A DNA stretch of 64,000 nt, taken from assembly GCF_030936135.1 (NCBI RefSeq), contig NC_082610.1, forward strand, positions 20,718,428-20,782,427, written 5' to 3'. The first letter of the stretch is position 1, and each line of letters begins with the position of its first letter. Positions 36,801 through 58,192 of the stretch are shown one piece after another. The translations under genes were made by a program, and so were the position numbers. Below the pieces are notes generated by a model. That model was not told the DNA's origin and did not search any database. It was given only the letters and a program-made list of their open reading frames with translations. The stretch comes from Gavia stellata (lineage: Eukaryota; Chordata; Aves; Gaviiformes; Gaviidae).

Positions 36801-39800
36801 ATTGGTTGGCTCTGCCTGGCTTCAGACCTGATCGTGACGAATTCATTCGCCTTGGCTGTTGAAGAAGGGCTGGGTTTGGAGGTCTTCTCCAGACCTCCCT
36901 GCCAGCTGTGTTCAGTGTCCCCATCCCTCTAGGTTGCAGCTGGCTGGTGCTGCAGCTGCCAGGTCCGTAAATCAGCAGCGCGCCCGTGAATATCTGCTGC
37001 ATAATGACTGATGCATATTCATGCTTGCGACAGCATTGTGTCACCCTGCTAATAACGTGTCCCGGTGGGAAGGAGAAGCAGGGACAGGGTCCCAGCAGCA
37101 GGTGCCTGCTCGCCTCCTTTTACCTCCTCTTCCCGCTGCCCCCTTGTCGTTGGCTCCCGAAGATGCCCCATCGCTTCCTTTTCTAAGGCATTTTCCCCAG
37201 TTCCTTCTCCTAGACTTGCTAAAGTGAGCCCTGCAGGTTTGCTTTTTGCTGTGGTGCCTTCTTCCCCTTCGTCCCTGCTCTGCTAATAAATAAGGGTGTG
37301 TTCCCGCAAAGGCGCTGTAAGGGCTAAATGAATGCAGAAGAATGATCATTATATTTGATCATGTAAATTAAATGGCTTACTAATAAAGGGGACACTCTGG
37401 AAGTATCTGATTTTGGCTGTTTGTGGTTGCTCAAGCTGTTCCTTTGAGCTCTGTTTTTGAACGAACTGTATGAGCAGCTTTTTATCGGTGTTCCATTGGG
37501 AATGGAAAGGCAAGAAGGAAACTCGGTCGTCTTCCCTCATCCCAAGATGGACTGTCCCTCACCCACAACTAGCCTGCGGAGATGATGGTATTGCACCTGT
37601 GCTGCTCTACCCTCTGTCTTGAAAAATGAGGGGGGGAAAAAAGATGCCGTACCACCTTTCCCTGGAAAAGATAAAACGTGGGAGGATATGATTAGCGGCC
37701 TGTGATACACCACGTGTGAGAGAGGACGGACGGGGGTTGACTCTGCTCGTCCCCTTCCAGTACGAGATCCTAGGTGCTGTCCAGGGAAGCTGGGGGAGCC
37801 AAGCTGGGTACTAACCGAAGGGCACCCCAAGATACGCCTGTCTGAGTCCAACCCAGGCAGAGCTGGCTGTCCCTGCAGAGAGGGATCCCTCTCACTCCTC
37901 TGTTTCTTCTCCTTCCAGGGGGACTTGAGCCATCCCCAGACAAGAGGACCCTTTTTCTCTGCGGGGCTGGTTAGCCATCCAGAGGGTGAGTGCCGCGTGG
38001 GCAGGAGCAGACGGGGCTCCTGCTGTCCCAGGATACATGTTTGTCTGCTTTTCTGCTGCTGGCCAACAGCTTCCACCTCTTTCCGCCCGATCCCAGTGCT
38101 GCAGGAGCTGTAGTGCGATAGGACGTGCTGCGTGCAGCGTTTCATTCCTGGAGACCGGAGCTCACCAATACTCTTGTAATATTACTTTGCTCCAAAACCT
38201 GGGCTTTTAAAAAGTCTCTTATCCGTGAAACGTTAAAGGAAGAAATTTAAAAAACTAAAAGCATTATCAAAACAATTCTTGACACTTCCCAGCTGCAGAT
38301 ACCCTGTTTCCTTATCCATTTCTTTGCTGTAAAACTACAGATGTGTTGGGATTTAAAGCAAGCAGGAAGCTGACAGCCAGACCTATTTCCATTGCAAATT
38401 CTTCTCAGTGAAAATGGCTTGGATGCGTTTCCTGAAACCAGCTTCCTAATTTTTCCCTGTCAGCGGTTGTTTGGGAGGAACAGGGAAGGATGGGGAGGGA
38501 GAGGAGGAACGGAAATCTCATAGGGGGAATGCATTTCTTGACTATGAGGTGCAGTCTTTTTGGCCCGACACCCATCGGTGGTGCTCAGGTTGGGACTGGC
38601 CCTTTTCTTAAGTGATGTACGGGGCCACCTTATGCCAGTGGCTTCCGCCTTTTTTGTAGCCGGGCTTCGAGTGGGGAAAACGGCAGCGGCAATCAGCCCG
38701 CCCCTCTGCTCCCAGCTCTACCTGCATCTCCTGTTGCTTATCTGTGCATCAGAGCATCCACCTCTCTGCGGCCGCCTGTGCCCGTGACCCCGTTGTGATT
38801 TCATTAGGATAATTGGAGAGCAGGGTGCCTCTTACAGCACTTGGCTTTCCCGCTTGATGTACGCTGCCTCCCCAGCCATCTCTGCCCAGGGAAGCTGGGC
38901 TGGGAGGCAGCTGCCAGCTCTGACAGCCCAACACAAAGACCCAGCAGGAGACCAACGGCTTTCCCCTCCAAAACCTCTCCTGGGAGCTTTTTGTCTCACG
39001 TGAAGACCCCAGATGGGAAGTCACATTGCATGAATTTAGTTCCCAGCGTTACCACACATGGATGCCTTTGGGCCAGTCCCTTGGCTTGTTTGCATCCCCT
39101 TGCCTGTCCGTACAACGAGGAGGATGGTGTTTCTGTTCGTGCATGGCCACCACCCCCAGCTCTGGCACTGGGTGCTCCATCCCTTGCAGCTCGGTGGCGA
39201 GGTCTGAGTTTGTCCCTTCTTAGGCTGTTGCAGCAGAGAGCCAGGCAGCTGCGTCCCACCGCAGCGTGATGGCAGGACCGGTGGGTCCCGGGAGAGGCTG
39301 CGCTTTTTCCTGGCAGCTTGTCTGCGGCTGCTCCTTTCGTCACCAGGAGGACCAGGCAGAAGACATCAGGTACCTTAGGAAACCAGCCTGGAGACAGCGT
39401 CTCTTGTAATCCCACCCCGTTACTGGGCGGCTTTTGCCCCAAAGCCTGATGCTCTCTGTCCCTGTTAATAGCTGTAATTACAGAGATCCACTTATGCTGG
39501 CGCTACGTACTCGTCTGGTCCAAGTTTCTACTTCATTGCGCCTTATATCTTGTGGGAAAATCAATACAATTTGGTACCGAGTCTAGCAAGTCAAGAGATT
39601 GCTCAGAGCCTGGGTTCGTGGTTGCCTACCACACGTTTTAGCAGTTATTATTGTCTAGAATGTGGGTCTTGTTTTAAACTTCCCTGGGTACATGTCCATC
39701 TCTTCATACACTGAAGGTACATCACGCTGGCTTTCACCCATCCCATTTATGTTTATAGATGGGATTTTAATGCAAAGGAAGGGTAAAAGCTGGCTCTTCT

Positions 39801-42800
39801 CTGGAGCTCTGCCTTGGCCTCTCTGTTGCACAGAGTATGTTCTTCATTTGTTTTTCTGAAAAAGGCCGGGAGGCCTGGGAGAAGTCTCTTTCCCAGGGCG
39901 AGGTGGAGAGCTGCCAGCCCAGGCGGGGAAGCATCTGCCTCTGAACCACCTGCTCGGCCCTGGGAGGCTGGAGAGGAGATGACGGCGGAGGAGCCCCGGC
40001 GGTTTGCAGTCTTCTGCATCTCGGCAGCGAGAGCTTTTCCTCTCCCGCACCGCTTTCCCACGTGCGTTGGCAGAGTCAACACTAGGTCCTAAGTCCTGAC
40101 TGCAAGATAAGAGCTCAGCTTTTATTTAATTGTCCCCTGTTGTCCCAGCCCGCTTCGTGGTGTGTTCATGCCTTCGTGCATCCGCATCTACCAGGCTTTC
40201 AGACAAAACTCCAGTCTCCTCTTTCCTTACCCAGGCTACTTTTGCTCATGTAAAGTCTCAAACAGCACTTAAGTGTTAGATCGTAAATCAGGGGCGTAAT
40301 TTAAAAACTGTCTTGGATTTCTTCAAATCGCTGGCCCTGCCAGATGCAGGCAACCGGTGTTTTCAGCTAGTGACTTGGGTGCTAGCCCAAGTGGTCTCTC
40401 CCATCTGCTTGTGATTTTTTTTAGGGGTCTGCGTTGAGCAGTGGGGTGGGACGTGTCGTTTGCTTGCCTGTTCCCTTCAGACCTTTCCATGGACTGGCAG
40501 CAAGTAACCCGCAGGGCAGCGTGCTTTCTCTCTGCGGAAGTTAGCTTGGAAGGTTTGTTCTTCTGCAGAGGCTACGGTGGGATGAGCTCCTTGCTTCCAG
40601 GGAGAAGGGTAGAGTGGTGATGGTGGGAGGTGGAGATCCCACCGCGATTCGCAAGCACGTCCCAGCACCTGCCGGAGTTTCCTGATGGCATGCTGCTCCC
40701 CATGCCACGTTCACGATGCTGGAGACATGGGCATGAGCAGTCCTGGTTTATAAGCTCCTGAGATAAGGGGCCTCTTCATCTTTCTTTGGTTGGAGTATCG
40801 TAATTTTGGTAGCCTGTATTGGCTGGGGGGGCAATTCCTTCATCCAGAGGGAAAGCTCTTGGGTAGCTGGTTTGTTTTTTGGGTTTATTGCGTTAGTGAC
40901 TTGTGTCGGTTGTTTGCTGGTTTGGGTGATTTAGGCATAGCTGCCTATCAGTTGTTTTTCTTAGAGTAAGCTGGCAACAAAGAACTTTATTATTTAAATT
41001 ATAAATTATTACACATATTTATTATTTGAGAGGGAAGGCAAGAACTTCCTGCTAGCAGCTGGTGACTGCACAGCTTTGTCTTTTGCTCCAGCTGAAGCAG
41101 GACCGGGGAACAGAAAACGGGCAGCGGCTTTGGTGAGGACGGTACTATCTCATTTTCCTTTGTCCTTCCATCTCTTCTGGAGAGGGAAGACGAGCAGGGA
41201 CTTCACGAGCCCTTTGTGGTTGGGTAGTCTCTGGCAGAGGGGTTGTGTTGCCAGAGGTGCTTCAACTGGAAACCGGGCAAGGGCTGGGCTCGGTGCAAGG
41301 ACCCGTCTGTGCCTGTTCGAGACCTTGTGCAAAGCCATGGCTTGCACCTTGCTGCTGGGACATGTTTATGGCTGCTGTGGAGAGGCAATCCCTCTCCTCC
41401 AGACCTGCCTGTGCCTCGAACCTGCCCGCAGCTTTCTGCTATTCTTCCTCCCAGGTTTCTCCTTGAATGTGTGCCTGTGTTTTGAGCCTCCTACGTGATG
41501 TCGTTCCTTACCCTTTTTCTTTTTTTCCTCTGGAGCAATATTTTTGTGCTCAGTCTCTTGGGACAGGCTGCCTCTTCCTTCAGATCTTGAAGAGCTTGCA
41601 GAGGATGGAAGAAGCCATTCTGTTTCTCCTGGGCTTTTTTCTTTTTCTCCCTAATAGAAGACATTTATTATCTCCACGTCATTTCTCCAAAGCAGGGCCA
41701 CCATTTGCAGCTTTTATTCTATCTTTGGCACCCCTCTCTCTTTTTTCATCTGTGGGCTGCATTGTCTGAGTTTGTGGGTTCGCAGCCAGCAAGCCAACAA
41801 CAAGCACGCTGGGTTAGATTTGCATCCCACTTGTTAATTTAAAAGACATCACGTAAATTAAAATGAAGCATTGGATAGGCTGTGATTCATAACAGAGCAT
41901 CAGCTTGCCAACCTTGTTTCCCTCATCTCTTTCAGGCTGGGTAGGCCACAGAGAACATCAGCATTTTGACCCTTAGTGGAAACGAAAGGTGGCATTTCAC
42001 ACCGCTGGAGAGGTTCCTTCAGTCCCTCCAGAGGCTGTATTTTGTGACATTGGTGACAATCTTGTGCATGAGCAAATGGAGAAGCCTGGACAGTCACCGG
42101 GGTGAGCCAGCAAGGTTCGCCTTGTTCTGAAATCACCGAGTAGGATTCCTGACTCGCTGGTGTGGTGGACTGCCGGTGAAAGGCTGAGATGAGCGTTGTT
42201 CTCCTAGAGGACTGCAGACCACTTCTGTCTGCAGGGCATCTCTGCCGAAGGCAAATAAAATCAGACACTGCGGCATTTGTGCTCTAAGGGCTCCTTGGTT
42301 CCTGTGGACAGGGCTTTTGGAGGAAAGGGTGCCCAATCTGAGTCGTGTCCAAAGAGATTTGCAGAGGTGAGACTGACTTCTGATGCCTTTAAATGCAGAG
42401 ACTCCCCATGGGCAGGTAGAGGGTAAATGTTCAATAACAAACAGTTGTAAAACTTCTGTCGTGGCTGGCCTCCGTACGGCAGCGCTGCGCAAAAATGTGT
42501 CTCTTGGCTTGTTTAGTTGGCTTGGTGTCCATCCTGGGGGAGAAACAAGGCAATGGGAGGAAAGGGAGGACGCAGAGGAAGCTCCTTCAGTGATCCTGTT
42601 GGAAGGGTGTCAGAGCCTCCCTCATGGTGAATGCGTTGGAAACCCACTGCAAATCCCTTTTGCTTGACACCTGAGCTTTTCTTGAAACTGTGGTGGTGTG
42701 ATGGGACGTACTGATGGGGCCAAGCCCCTGGAGTTCCTCACCTCTGCTTCTGCTGAGTGAGTTTCTGGAGGTTTCACAGTCAGGTCCCCAAAACCACCTC

Positions 42801-45800
42801 TCCCCCTGCAGAGGAAGCTCTGTGCTGGAGAAGAGGGACCGTGAAGAACGTCAGGTTGTTCTTCGCAGGACACAGCTGGGTCTCTGGGTAGCACCTGTAA
42901 CCTTGATGCCTAACCTGCTTTAGTCTTAGTCCCGCGAAAGCTTGCACCAAGCATCTCGGTCCTCGCGTCTACGGGCAAAGCCTCCGTGCTGCCCAGCGTG
43001 CGCAGGCAGGGGAGAAGATAAGGAGATGTGCCTTCTGCCCTCACCTACACCTTCATGTCCTCTCTGCAAGACAAAGGTAGGATGCTGGTGCCCACTGGGG
43101 CTGGGCGCTTGCTCTGCCGGCTTCCTGCGCAAGGCTGGCAGATGTTTCTTGTTTGCTGGAGCTGCGTGGCTCCGGCTACCGGGCTGGGAGCAGCTGCTGC
43201 TGCCAGGCGGAAGCACTCGGCGAGGCTTTCCTAGACAGCTTTGAACGGGAGCCAGGAGCCCTCTCGCTACAGGAGAAAATCCACGAGGTCAGGAAATAAC
43301 AGCAGCAGCAGCTCCGGCTCCACGCTGGGGCTGTTGGCTTGGCACGCGGATCCCGGCCCTCCTCTTCCCAGACAGTGCTCCTGAACGGCTCTCCTCCTCG
43401 CCGTCTCGCTCAGCTATTTGTTCAACAGCCCTGTGCGGCGCAACAGTTGAGCATCGCAGAGGTGATAAATTTGGATAGGCAGGGAAAACGCCAGACGGTG
43501 ACCCGGGTGAGGCTTTCAGGTCCTGAAGAGCAGAGGATGGAAGAAGCGCTGTTCCTGCTCAGCGTGGGACTGGGAGGCTGCGCTTTCATGTTTCCCTCTG
43601 TTATTTTGTGGTCAGCTCTGCCTGGGCTCTGCTGTGAAATAGCAACTCTTGTTCATCCTCCTCTGGAAATCCTCACATCAGGAGAAGCTTTCGCAACAAC
43701 CGACAGGCTGTAAACCTCTTTCCGGTGTGTCCCCAGACTGAGCGTGAAAACTTGGGATGTCTGTTACCATTCTCTCCATCAGGAGCCCCACTCTCTCTTC
43801 CCTGCTTCTTTTTTTTAGGAGGGCCAGAAACACTGTCTTTGGGGTGGCTGTTCCTTGAACCAGCCCATACAGTGGTGGTGATGTTCACGTGGCGTTGAGG
43901 AACAGCCACCCCTGCGTCGAAACCTGTGCGTGCATCAATGAGCAGCATTGCTCTTCCCATGTTCAGGAGCAAAGAGCGTGACAGGGAGCTGTGAGAGGGT
44001 GTTGGTAAGGTCAGCTTAGGGGTAAGACCAGCTGCCCCACTCTGTAACAGCTTGGCCGTGTGGAAATCCCCGCTTTCCCCGCAGCCTTTGGCCAGGCTCC
44101 CTCTCCTGTGGCATTTGTGCATGCTTTGATAAGCAGTTGGGTCTGCACGCTCCCTGTGAAGAGCTTGCATCGTGGATCCTTTGGGAAAGGAAGCGAGCTT
44201 GTCTGAACATTGATTTTAGCATGCATTAATTCAGGTAGCTCTCACGCCCAGAGCTGTTCATCGCTCCCTGCACTCTCGCTTTACATTAGGACACGTTTTG
44301 CAGCGACGGTATGAAACAGTCGGGTGGGCTGGAATCGCCGTCCTCTGCGAGCTGCAGAATCTCTCCTGCCATTGCCGGGGCGAGGATGACGTGCAGAGTG
44401 GCGAAGAGTTAGCCGAGGCGCCGGCACCTTCTAGGTACAGTGTGAGTGAGCAAACACCAATGTTGTTCTTGTACGTAAATTGTCTGTGTGCTGGCCGTGA
44501 GTGGTGGGGAGCAATAGCTTTTTCGCCCCCCGCGTTTTCCCCGCCTCCTGGGTGGGTACGGAGCAGGGAGGTGTTGGTCTGTGTTTCTCTGGAGGAGCCA
44601 GAGCTCAAAGCTCAGGGCTGGGGTGGTGATGTGCGGGGCTCGCTGGTGTGTGGTTGCCCCTCCGCTGCGCGGCGGAGCTCAGCTGGGGTCCGGAGCAGGG
44701 GAAGACCCTTAAGCTGCCGTGGGTGACCGCCTCGGCCCCCACCTCCTGCTGCAGCGTGGACCCGGAGGCTGGTGTGGCTGGGCGGGCTGGGGGTCTTCCG
44801 AAGGGATAGGTTTAGCAGTGCCTTCCGCTGGGGTGGTCTCGAGGGAGGACCCCCTCCTCGAGGACTCACGTCTTCTCCTCCCCGTATTGAGTTTAGGCTT
44901 TTCTCACTGCCTTAGCAAGTCCCATAGACCTGGGCGGTTGTGCAGTTCCCCTTGAGCACCATCGCGGCAGCTGCTCCATCATCAGCACCAGATGCAGAGC
45001 AAGGTCTGTCGTAGCCACCGCAGGCCTTTGCACGCAGCCGCCTTGTGTTCTGCTAGGGGCTGCAGATCTCCCTGCCCTGTATGATTCTATGGGAGCTGGT
45101 TGCAGAGTTTCTTCAGCCCCTCAAGACCCCTCTGTGTTCAGCTGTGAAGCTGTTCTGCTTCAGGAGTGATCCCGTCCTGGCCAGCAGTGTTGGTGGAGAC
45201 AGCCAGTCAGCGTTTGTTCCTCCGTCCCCATTTCCGCCGGTCACCGTCCCTCACGGTAGTTGTCTCTTCCCATCCAAGAGAGATGAGAAACCTGGGGTGG
45301 GGATCTCTCTTGTCCCTGAGAAGTAGCGTATGTGAGAAGTTCGTATACGTGAGGGCGTGCGTTAATGGAGCAGAGCAACGTGCGCACGGTCAATTAGTGT
45401 GATCGCTTAGATTGTCTCCTGTAGCCTTGCTTTCAACCTGCATCTCTTCCTTGGCCGCCAGAACAGAGGCACATTGGGAAGCGGTGGCACGTTGGGTGTG
45501 AACCTAGAGCATCACATTATTTGCACCTCGTTTCCCCCACCGTCACCACTCTTCCGCTGTGTTTAACAACCTTCAGCTTCTCCAGCAGTGAAGAATGGCA
45601 GAGCGACCGGAGGTCCTGCTTGGCGTCGTGTTTGCGCTCTGATCGCTCTTCGGCATCCCCTCCCTTGCCCTTCTTCAGGATCTTGGATGCTGAGAAGGGC
45701 GTGAGCTTTGTTTACCTTCCTGCTACCGAGACAGCAGCTCAGAAAAGGCCTTTGGCAAGAGGCGGTTGTGTCCGGCTGCTCCCAGCTCGAGTGGGTGATT

Positions 45801-47823
45801 GAACTGCCTCAGCGGCTTGAGGTTGCAGTCGGGGGGCGGGATTGAAGGCAGAAAGTCCTGGCCTCCTTTCCGTGAGATCTTTGCTGCGTTAGCAAATGCA
45901 TCAGGTGCAGACCGGGTCTAGAGTGGCCTTTGCCGGCACGGTTTGTACCAGCTCCCAGGGTTTCGGGAGCGGGGCTGGCGAGCCCGGGGAGGAGGGGGGA
46001 GTGATTTAACTCTCTGGGATGGGGGGTTTCTAATCCCCGTGCACTGGTGGTGTAGGCTGCGTCAAATGGCGACCGGCCCGGGGAGCCGTGAGCTCGTCTT
46101 CCCGCTGCGTTTCGGGTGGCTTCCCCAGAGCTCACAGATGACGGCTGCGGACGAGTATCGGACCCTGGGGTGACTTTCAGTGGGCAGGGGTTGCAGTCCA
46201 ATGAGGGTGGATTTTTATTTAAACCTTTGGGGTTTTGTAATCTTCCTGAGTTCAAGTTCCTCTTTCTCAGCAGAGTTGGAGCAGAAATTTAAAGGAGGGG
46301 GGGGTGTGTGTGTGTGAATTTTGTCCTGCTGAAGGGCCGTGGCAAGTACATGGTGCTGCAGAAGTGTGGTTTGCTCGTCCTGACCCTAATCACCGTTTCC
46401 AATTAGCAACTTTCCCGACGGCATCTCTTGCTCCCCTGTGGGGCACGCCAGCTTCATCTGGTGGGAGCAGGGGTGCCCCTTCCGCCGTCCTCCCTCCCTC
46501 TTGCCATGGCCAGCACAGCGGGAGGCACCCTTAGCTGGAGGACGGGCAGAGGGCGTGGATGTGCCACCATCTCAAACCTGCCCCGTGGTCTGAGGTTTAA
46601 CGCAGCCTCGAGGGTGAAGACATGGAGCTAACACTGTATTTGGGGGGGGTCAGGACTTCTTCCCCGCTCCGGTGGGCATTGACACCCAAACCGCGTTGGC
46701 CAAGGCTTTCAAGTCTATCTAATGATTTTGGATCGCCAGCGTGAGAGAAGGCAAATCGGAGACAGCGCTGAGCACTTCTGGAAAACCAGACCTCTTAAAT
46801 TGGCTACTTTAGGGTTTACTTTTGATTTACACAGCCTGTACCTCTGTTTTCTTATCAGTAACGCTCCCTTACCTCTTGAGGTTTGCTCGGGGAATGTGTG
46901 AAGTTTGCATCCAGACGGTCAGGCTGAAGGATTGCGGCATATCACAGAATAAACATAGTTTTGTATTCAGTTTGATGGATTATTTTGCCCATTTTAAAGT
47001 AACCTTCATTACCAGCGGAGAGTATTAGGTTAAATAGCTCTGGATGCTGCAGTTCTGTGCTGTACTTTAGGCCAAGTTTCGTGGTTTTAGGTGAGGCTCT
47101 CTCGTGTTTGAGACCCCAGAGCATCGGACCATAAAAGCAAAAGACAGGCAGTGGATCCTGGAGGCACAGTACGGGGTGACAGACCGAAATAAGTATAATT
47201 TTCTCTGGCCAGATTCCCAGGGTAGTCAGTGTGCTGGGTGGGAAGAAGAAAGCCCTTGACCCTTGGGGCACACGGGCCATCCCACCGTCTCCCCGTTTCC
47301 AGGCCAGGCTCACCGGGGTGGTACATCTGCGAGCTTGAGACGGGAGACCAGGGTGGTCCTGGAGTAGAATACCCTGCGGTGGCAATTTCATAAAGCTACA
47401 TCGAAAGCACGTTGCATCCCTGACGGTGGCTTGCTGGTTTTCACCCCAAGGAGCGAGGGGTGGCTCTTTGCCATCCAGAATAGCCGTGAAGTGGGATTAC
47501 CTTGTCCCATCCTCAATCCCTACTGAAGTCAAGCAACTTAAAAGACTGTTAAAACCTCGAGGGGCGCATCCCGCCACCTCTGCCTTGCACAGTTAGGTGT
47601 CTCTATGTTACAATGGGCTGGATCCCAGACCTCAGTGTCTACCTCGCAGCATTTGGGTCCTCCTGAGCAGGAACGCTCAATACCTGAGGAATGAGGCTGT
47701 GCTTTGCAGATTTCTCCCTCTCCCGGCAGAAAAAGGGGGCTGACCGCTCAGCCCCGCTGCAGAGCAGGCGGCGACAGGCAGGGACCCCCTCTCCTAACGC
47801 GGCGGCCGTGTTTCTCCTTGCAG
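30833..47823. other. Intron 1 interior, right part
   Basis: No exon of another gene was recognised. CpG-richer patches lie at about 44.3-44.7 kb and 45.9-46.2 kb and could hold alternative HRAS first exons, but no clear promoter plus donor pair was seen. An inverted repeat with 7-bp arms ATGATCA/TGATCAT lies at 37342-37362. An AT-rich patch lies near 40980-41030, and GT repeats at 46304-46316. Confidence 0.45.
46304..46316. repeat. Short GT microsatellite
   Basis: About six GT units following a run of G. A simple repeat with no assigned role. Confidence 0.8.
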
Positions 47824-56087
<8,264 letters not shown>

Positions 56088-58192
56088 GTGAGTTTTGGAA
56101 GCAGGAGATGGGGTGCAGCGGGGTTATATTGGAAGCAGGGCAGGAGGTGACTGCAGATGCACTCGTCTGCAAACAAATGCAGCAGAAACAATTTCAGCAG
56201 TGGGTATTTTTTAATGAAACACCTTTTTGACTGAAATAGCATTTTTCTGTCAAAACATAGGTAAGTCAAAATTCCCACTTTCCTGAGGAAGTGTGTAGGA
56301 GGAAAGGGTTATTTATTTTTCCCCGTCATTTTGTGGAACAAAATTCTACAGAACTGAATTAAAAAAAAATACGTGTTTTGTTTTGCTTTCCCTGGGAAAG
56401 CTCCTTCCCATGCTGCCCCTCTGAAAGAGGAGTTAAGCCGGTGTTGAAGGTGTGCGGCTCGCTGCGCATTCCCCAGGCTGGCCCTAGAAGAGTTCCGGTG
56501 AAGCGCTGGGTGAGCGCATTGCCTCCTAATGCACTCGTGTAAATTGCTTCATCCTAAAGCTTCAGCGCAGACCTGTCTCACTGTGAAAGTCCTGTGTTCC
56601 TCAGAAGAGTTTTCCCCATTAGATATATCCCCTGGGATATTTGGAACTGATGCAATGTTAAGAATTAGCCATAAGGGGGCTGTTTTGCTTTTATAAATTG
56701 TGCATGCTGGAGCCAGAAACAGTGCTTTTTAGATTGTCCGTGTTCACTTGCCTGTTTTTCTTCTTTTTCTTTCCTTGGGTTTTGTTTTTTTTTCCACGAT
56801 GAGTTTATTTAAATCATTGCAATCCGGCTGGGTAGGAGTGAGGGAGAGCTCCTGTCGGTGTCCCTGTGTGAGCTGGGTGGCCTTAAGCCACACACCTGGG
56901 AACATCTGGCTGCGTAAGCAGCTCCTTCCATGGCAGAAATGGAGAGAGAGGCAGTTGGGGATGAGTGCACCGGGGAGATGTACATCTAAGGACATCTGGG
57001 ACTGGGGGGTGGGAGAAAAGCCTGCACGAACATTGCCCTTAGTGTCTTTTGGGGAGTCTCCCAAGCACCCGGACTGACCCTTCACCCCTTTACACAACTG
57101 CTGGAGTCCTAAACAGAATTGCATCTTGTCCAGGGATGGTGCTAAGAGGGTCTCACCGAAGGTGGAGGTGGGCAGCTGGTTTTCCTCTGTCGCTTTTTGA
57201 GCCAAAGGCTGTGAGCGCAGCAGAGCTCTTTCCGAAAAAAAAAAAAAAAAAAAGAAAAAGAAACGCTGGCAGCGTTTGCTTCCTATGAGCAAAAAACCAC
57301 CCGAGCACCCCACCCCTCCGCTCCCAGCCGAGGCGTGCGAGGTCTCCTGGGGGCCGAGCCGAATGCTGTGCCCAGCACACTTATCACTGCTAAGGGAGGT
57401 TTTCCAGATGTTCGGGTCCTCCAGATGTTCAGGAGCGTTTCCTCCGGATGGGGATGTGAGCTCGGGGCTCATTTCCTGCTCTGGCTCACAGCTGACGGCA
57501 TGGGCTCGGCGGATGCCGCTGCTCCCCTGCACCGACTGCCAGGAGCCCGGTCCCCGTCACGGCCCCATGGCCAGCACCGGCATGGGCAGTGTCGTCAAAA
57601 AAAGGGGCGAGAAGGGGTGGGAAGGAGTCTTTTGGAAACACTCCCCTCTGTTAAGAGCGTGCCCTGTGAGTTACCCACATCTTTTTCTGCTCAGGCAGAA
57701 ACTAGACAGCAGACATCCCAGCTTATTCTAGCCGCAGTGGCCAAGAGCAGAGAGGGAGGAACATCAGGGCGCAAAAGGAGAAGCAAGGCAAGGACACGCT
57801 GGGTTTTGGGGAGGAGAAGGGTGGGTGTGTGGCCAGAAAGATTCGGCTGCATTTGCCCTGGACTCACTTTGTGGTTCCCATCATCCCTTCGAGGAGAGAG
57901 AAAGATCTCACCAAACAGTGCCCCTTCCCACAACGAGGTCTGGGCGGAGGCAGATCTGGTGAGATGCCTGAGGCTCACCCATCGCTCCTCAGACCATTTG
58001 CTTGTTCCCTTCAACACGCGTGCAGATGCTTTGCGGAGCCAGGTTCAGACCTCCGAGACCCGTGTAGCCCTTCGCTTTCCCGCTGTGGGCACTAGCAGGG
58101 TCATCCCAAAATGTGAGGGGTGGGGAACGGAAACAGCCCCCGCTGGTTCTGATGGCAAATGGGTGCTAACAAGTGTCCTCTTCTGCTTTCAG
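56088..58192 (+). other. HRAS: HRAS 3'UTR intron
   Basis: The intron runs from donor GTGAGT (56088) to acceptor TCTTCTGCTTTCAG ending at 58192. A near-perfect branch sequence TGCTAAC at 58164-58170 lies 22-28 bp before the acceptor. It contains a 19-A run at 57235-57253 and two long open frames on opposite strands that I do not accept as genes. Confidence 0.85.
57235..57253. repeat. Poly-A run
   Basis: Nineteen consecutive A followed by GAAAAAGAAA. It may be a retroposon tail remnant, but no body was recognised. Confidence 0.85.

Larger units (their letters stand above)
14688..47823 (+). other. HRAS: Inferred HRAS intron 1 (about 33 kb)
   Basis: The intron runs from the donor GTGAGT at 14688 to the acceptor TTTCTCCTTGCAG ending at 47823. 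A branch-point-like TCCTAAC at 47792-47798 lies a normal distance before the acceptor. The intron holds the composite minisatellite, one CR1 tail, an AT-rich block at about 18.1-18.4 kb and short repeats, all listed separately. No coding exon of another gene was recognised inside it. Mammalian HRAS has a first intron of about 1 kb, so this length is unusual, and the 5' end assignment carries the uncertainty. Confidence 0.45.

Noticed and set aside
45079..45094. TGATTCTATGG as another CR1 terminus
   Set aside because: Only a single octamer-like match is present, with no adjoining CR1 body such as the TTGGACTTGATGATC segment.
56744..57532. 262-codon minus-strand open frame
   Set aside because: It lies in the HRAS 3'UTR intron, reads through a poly-A run as poly-Phe, and has no domain.
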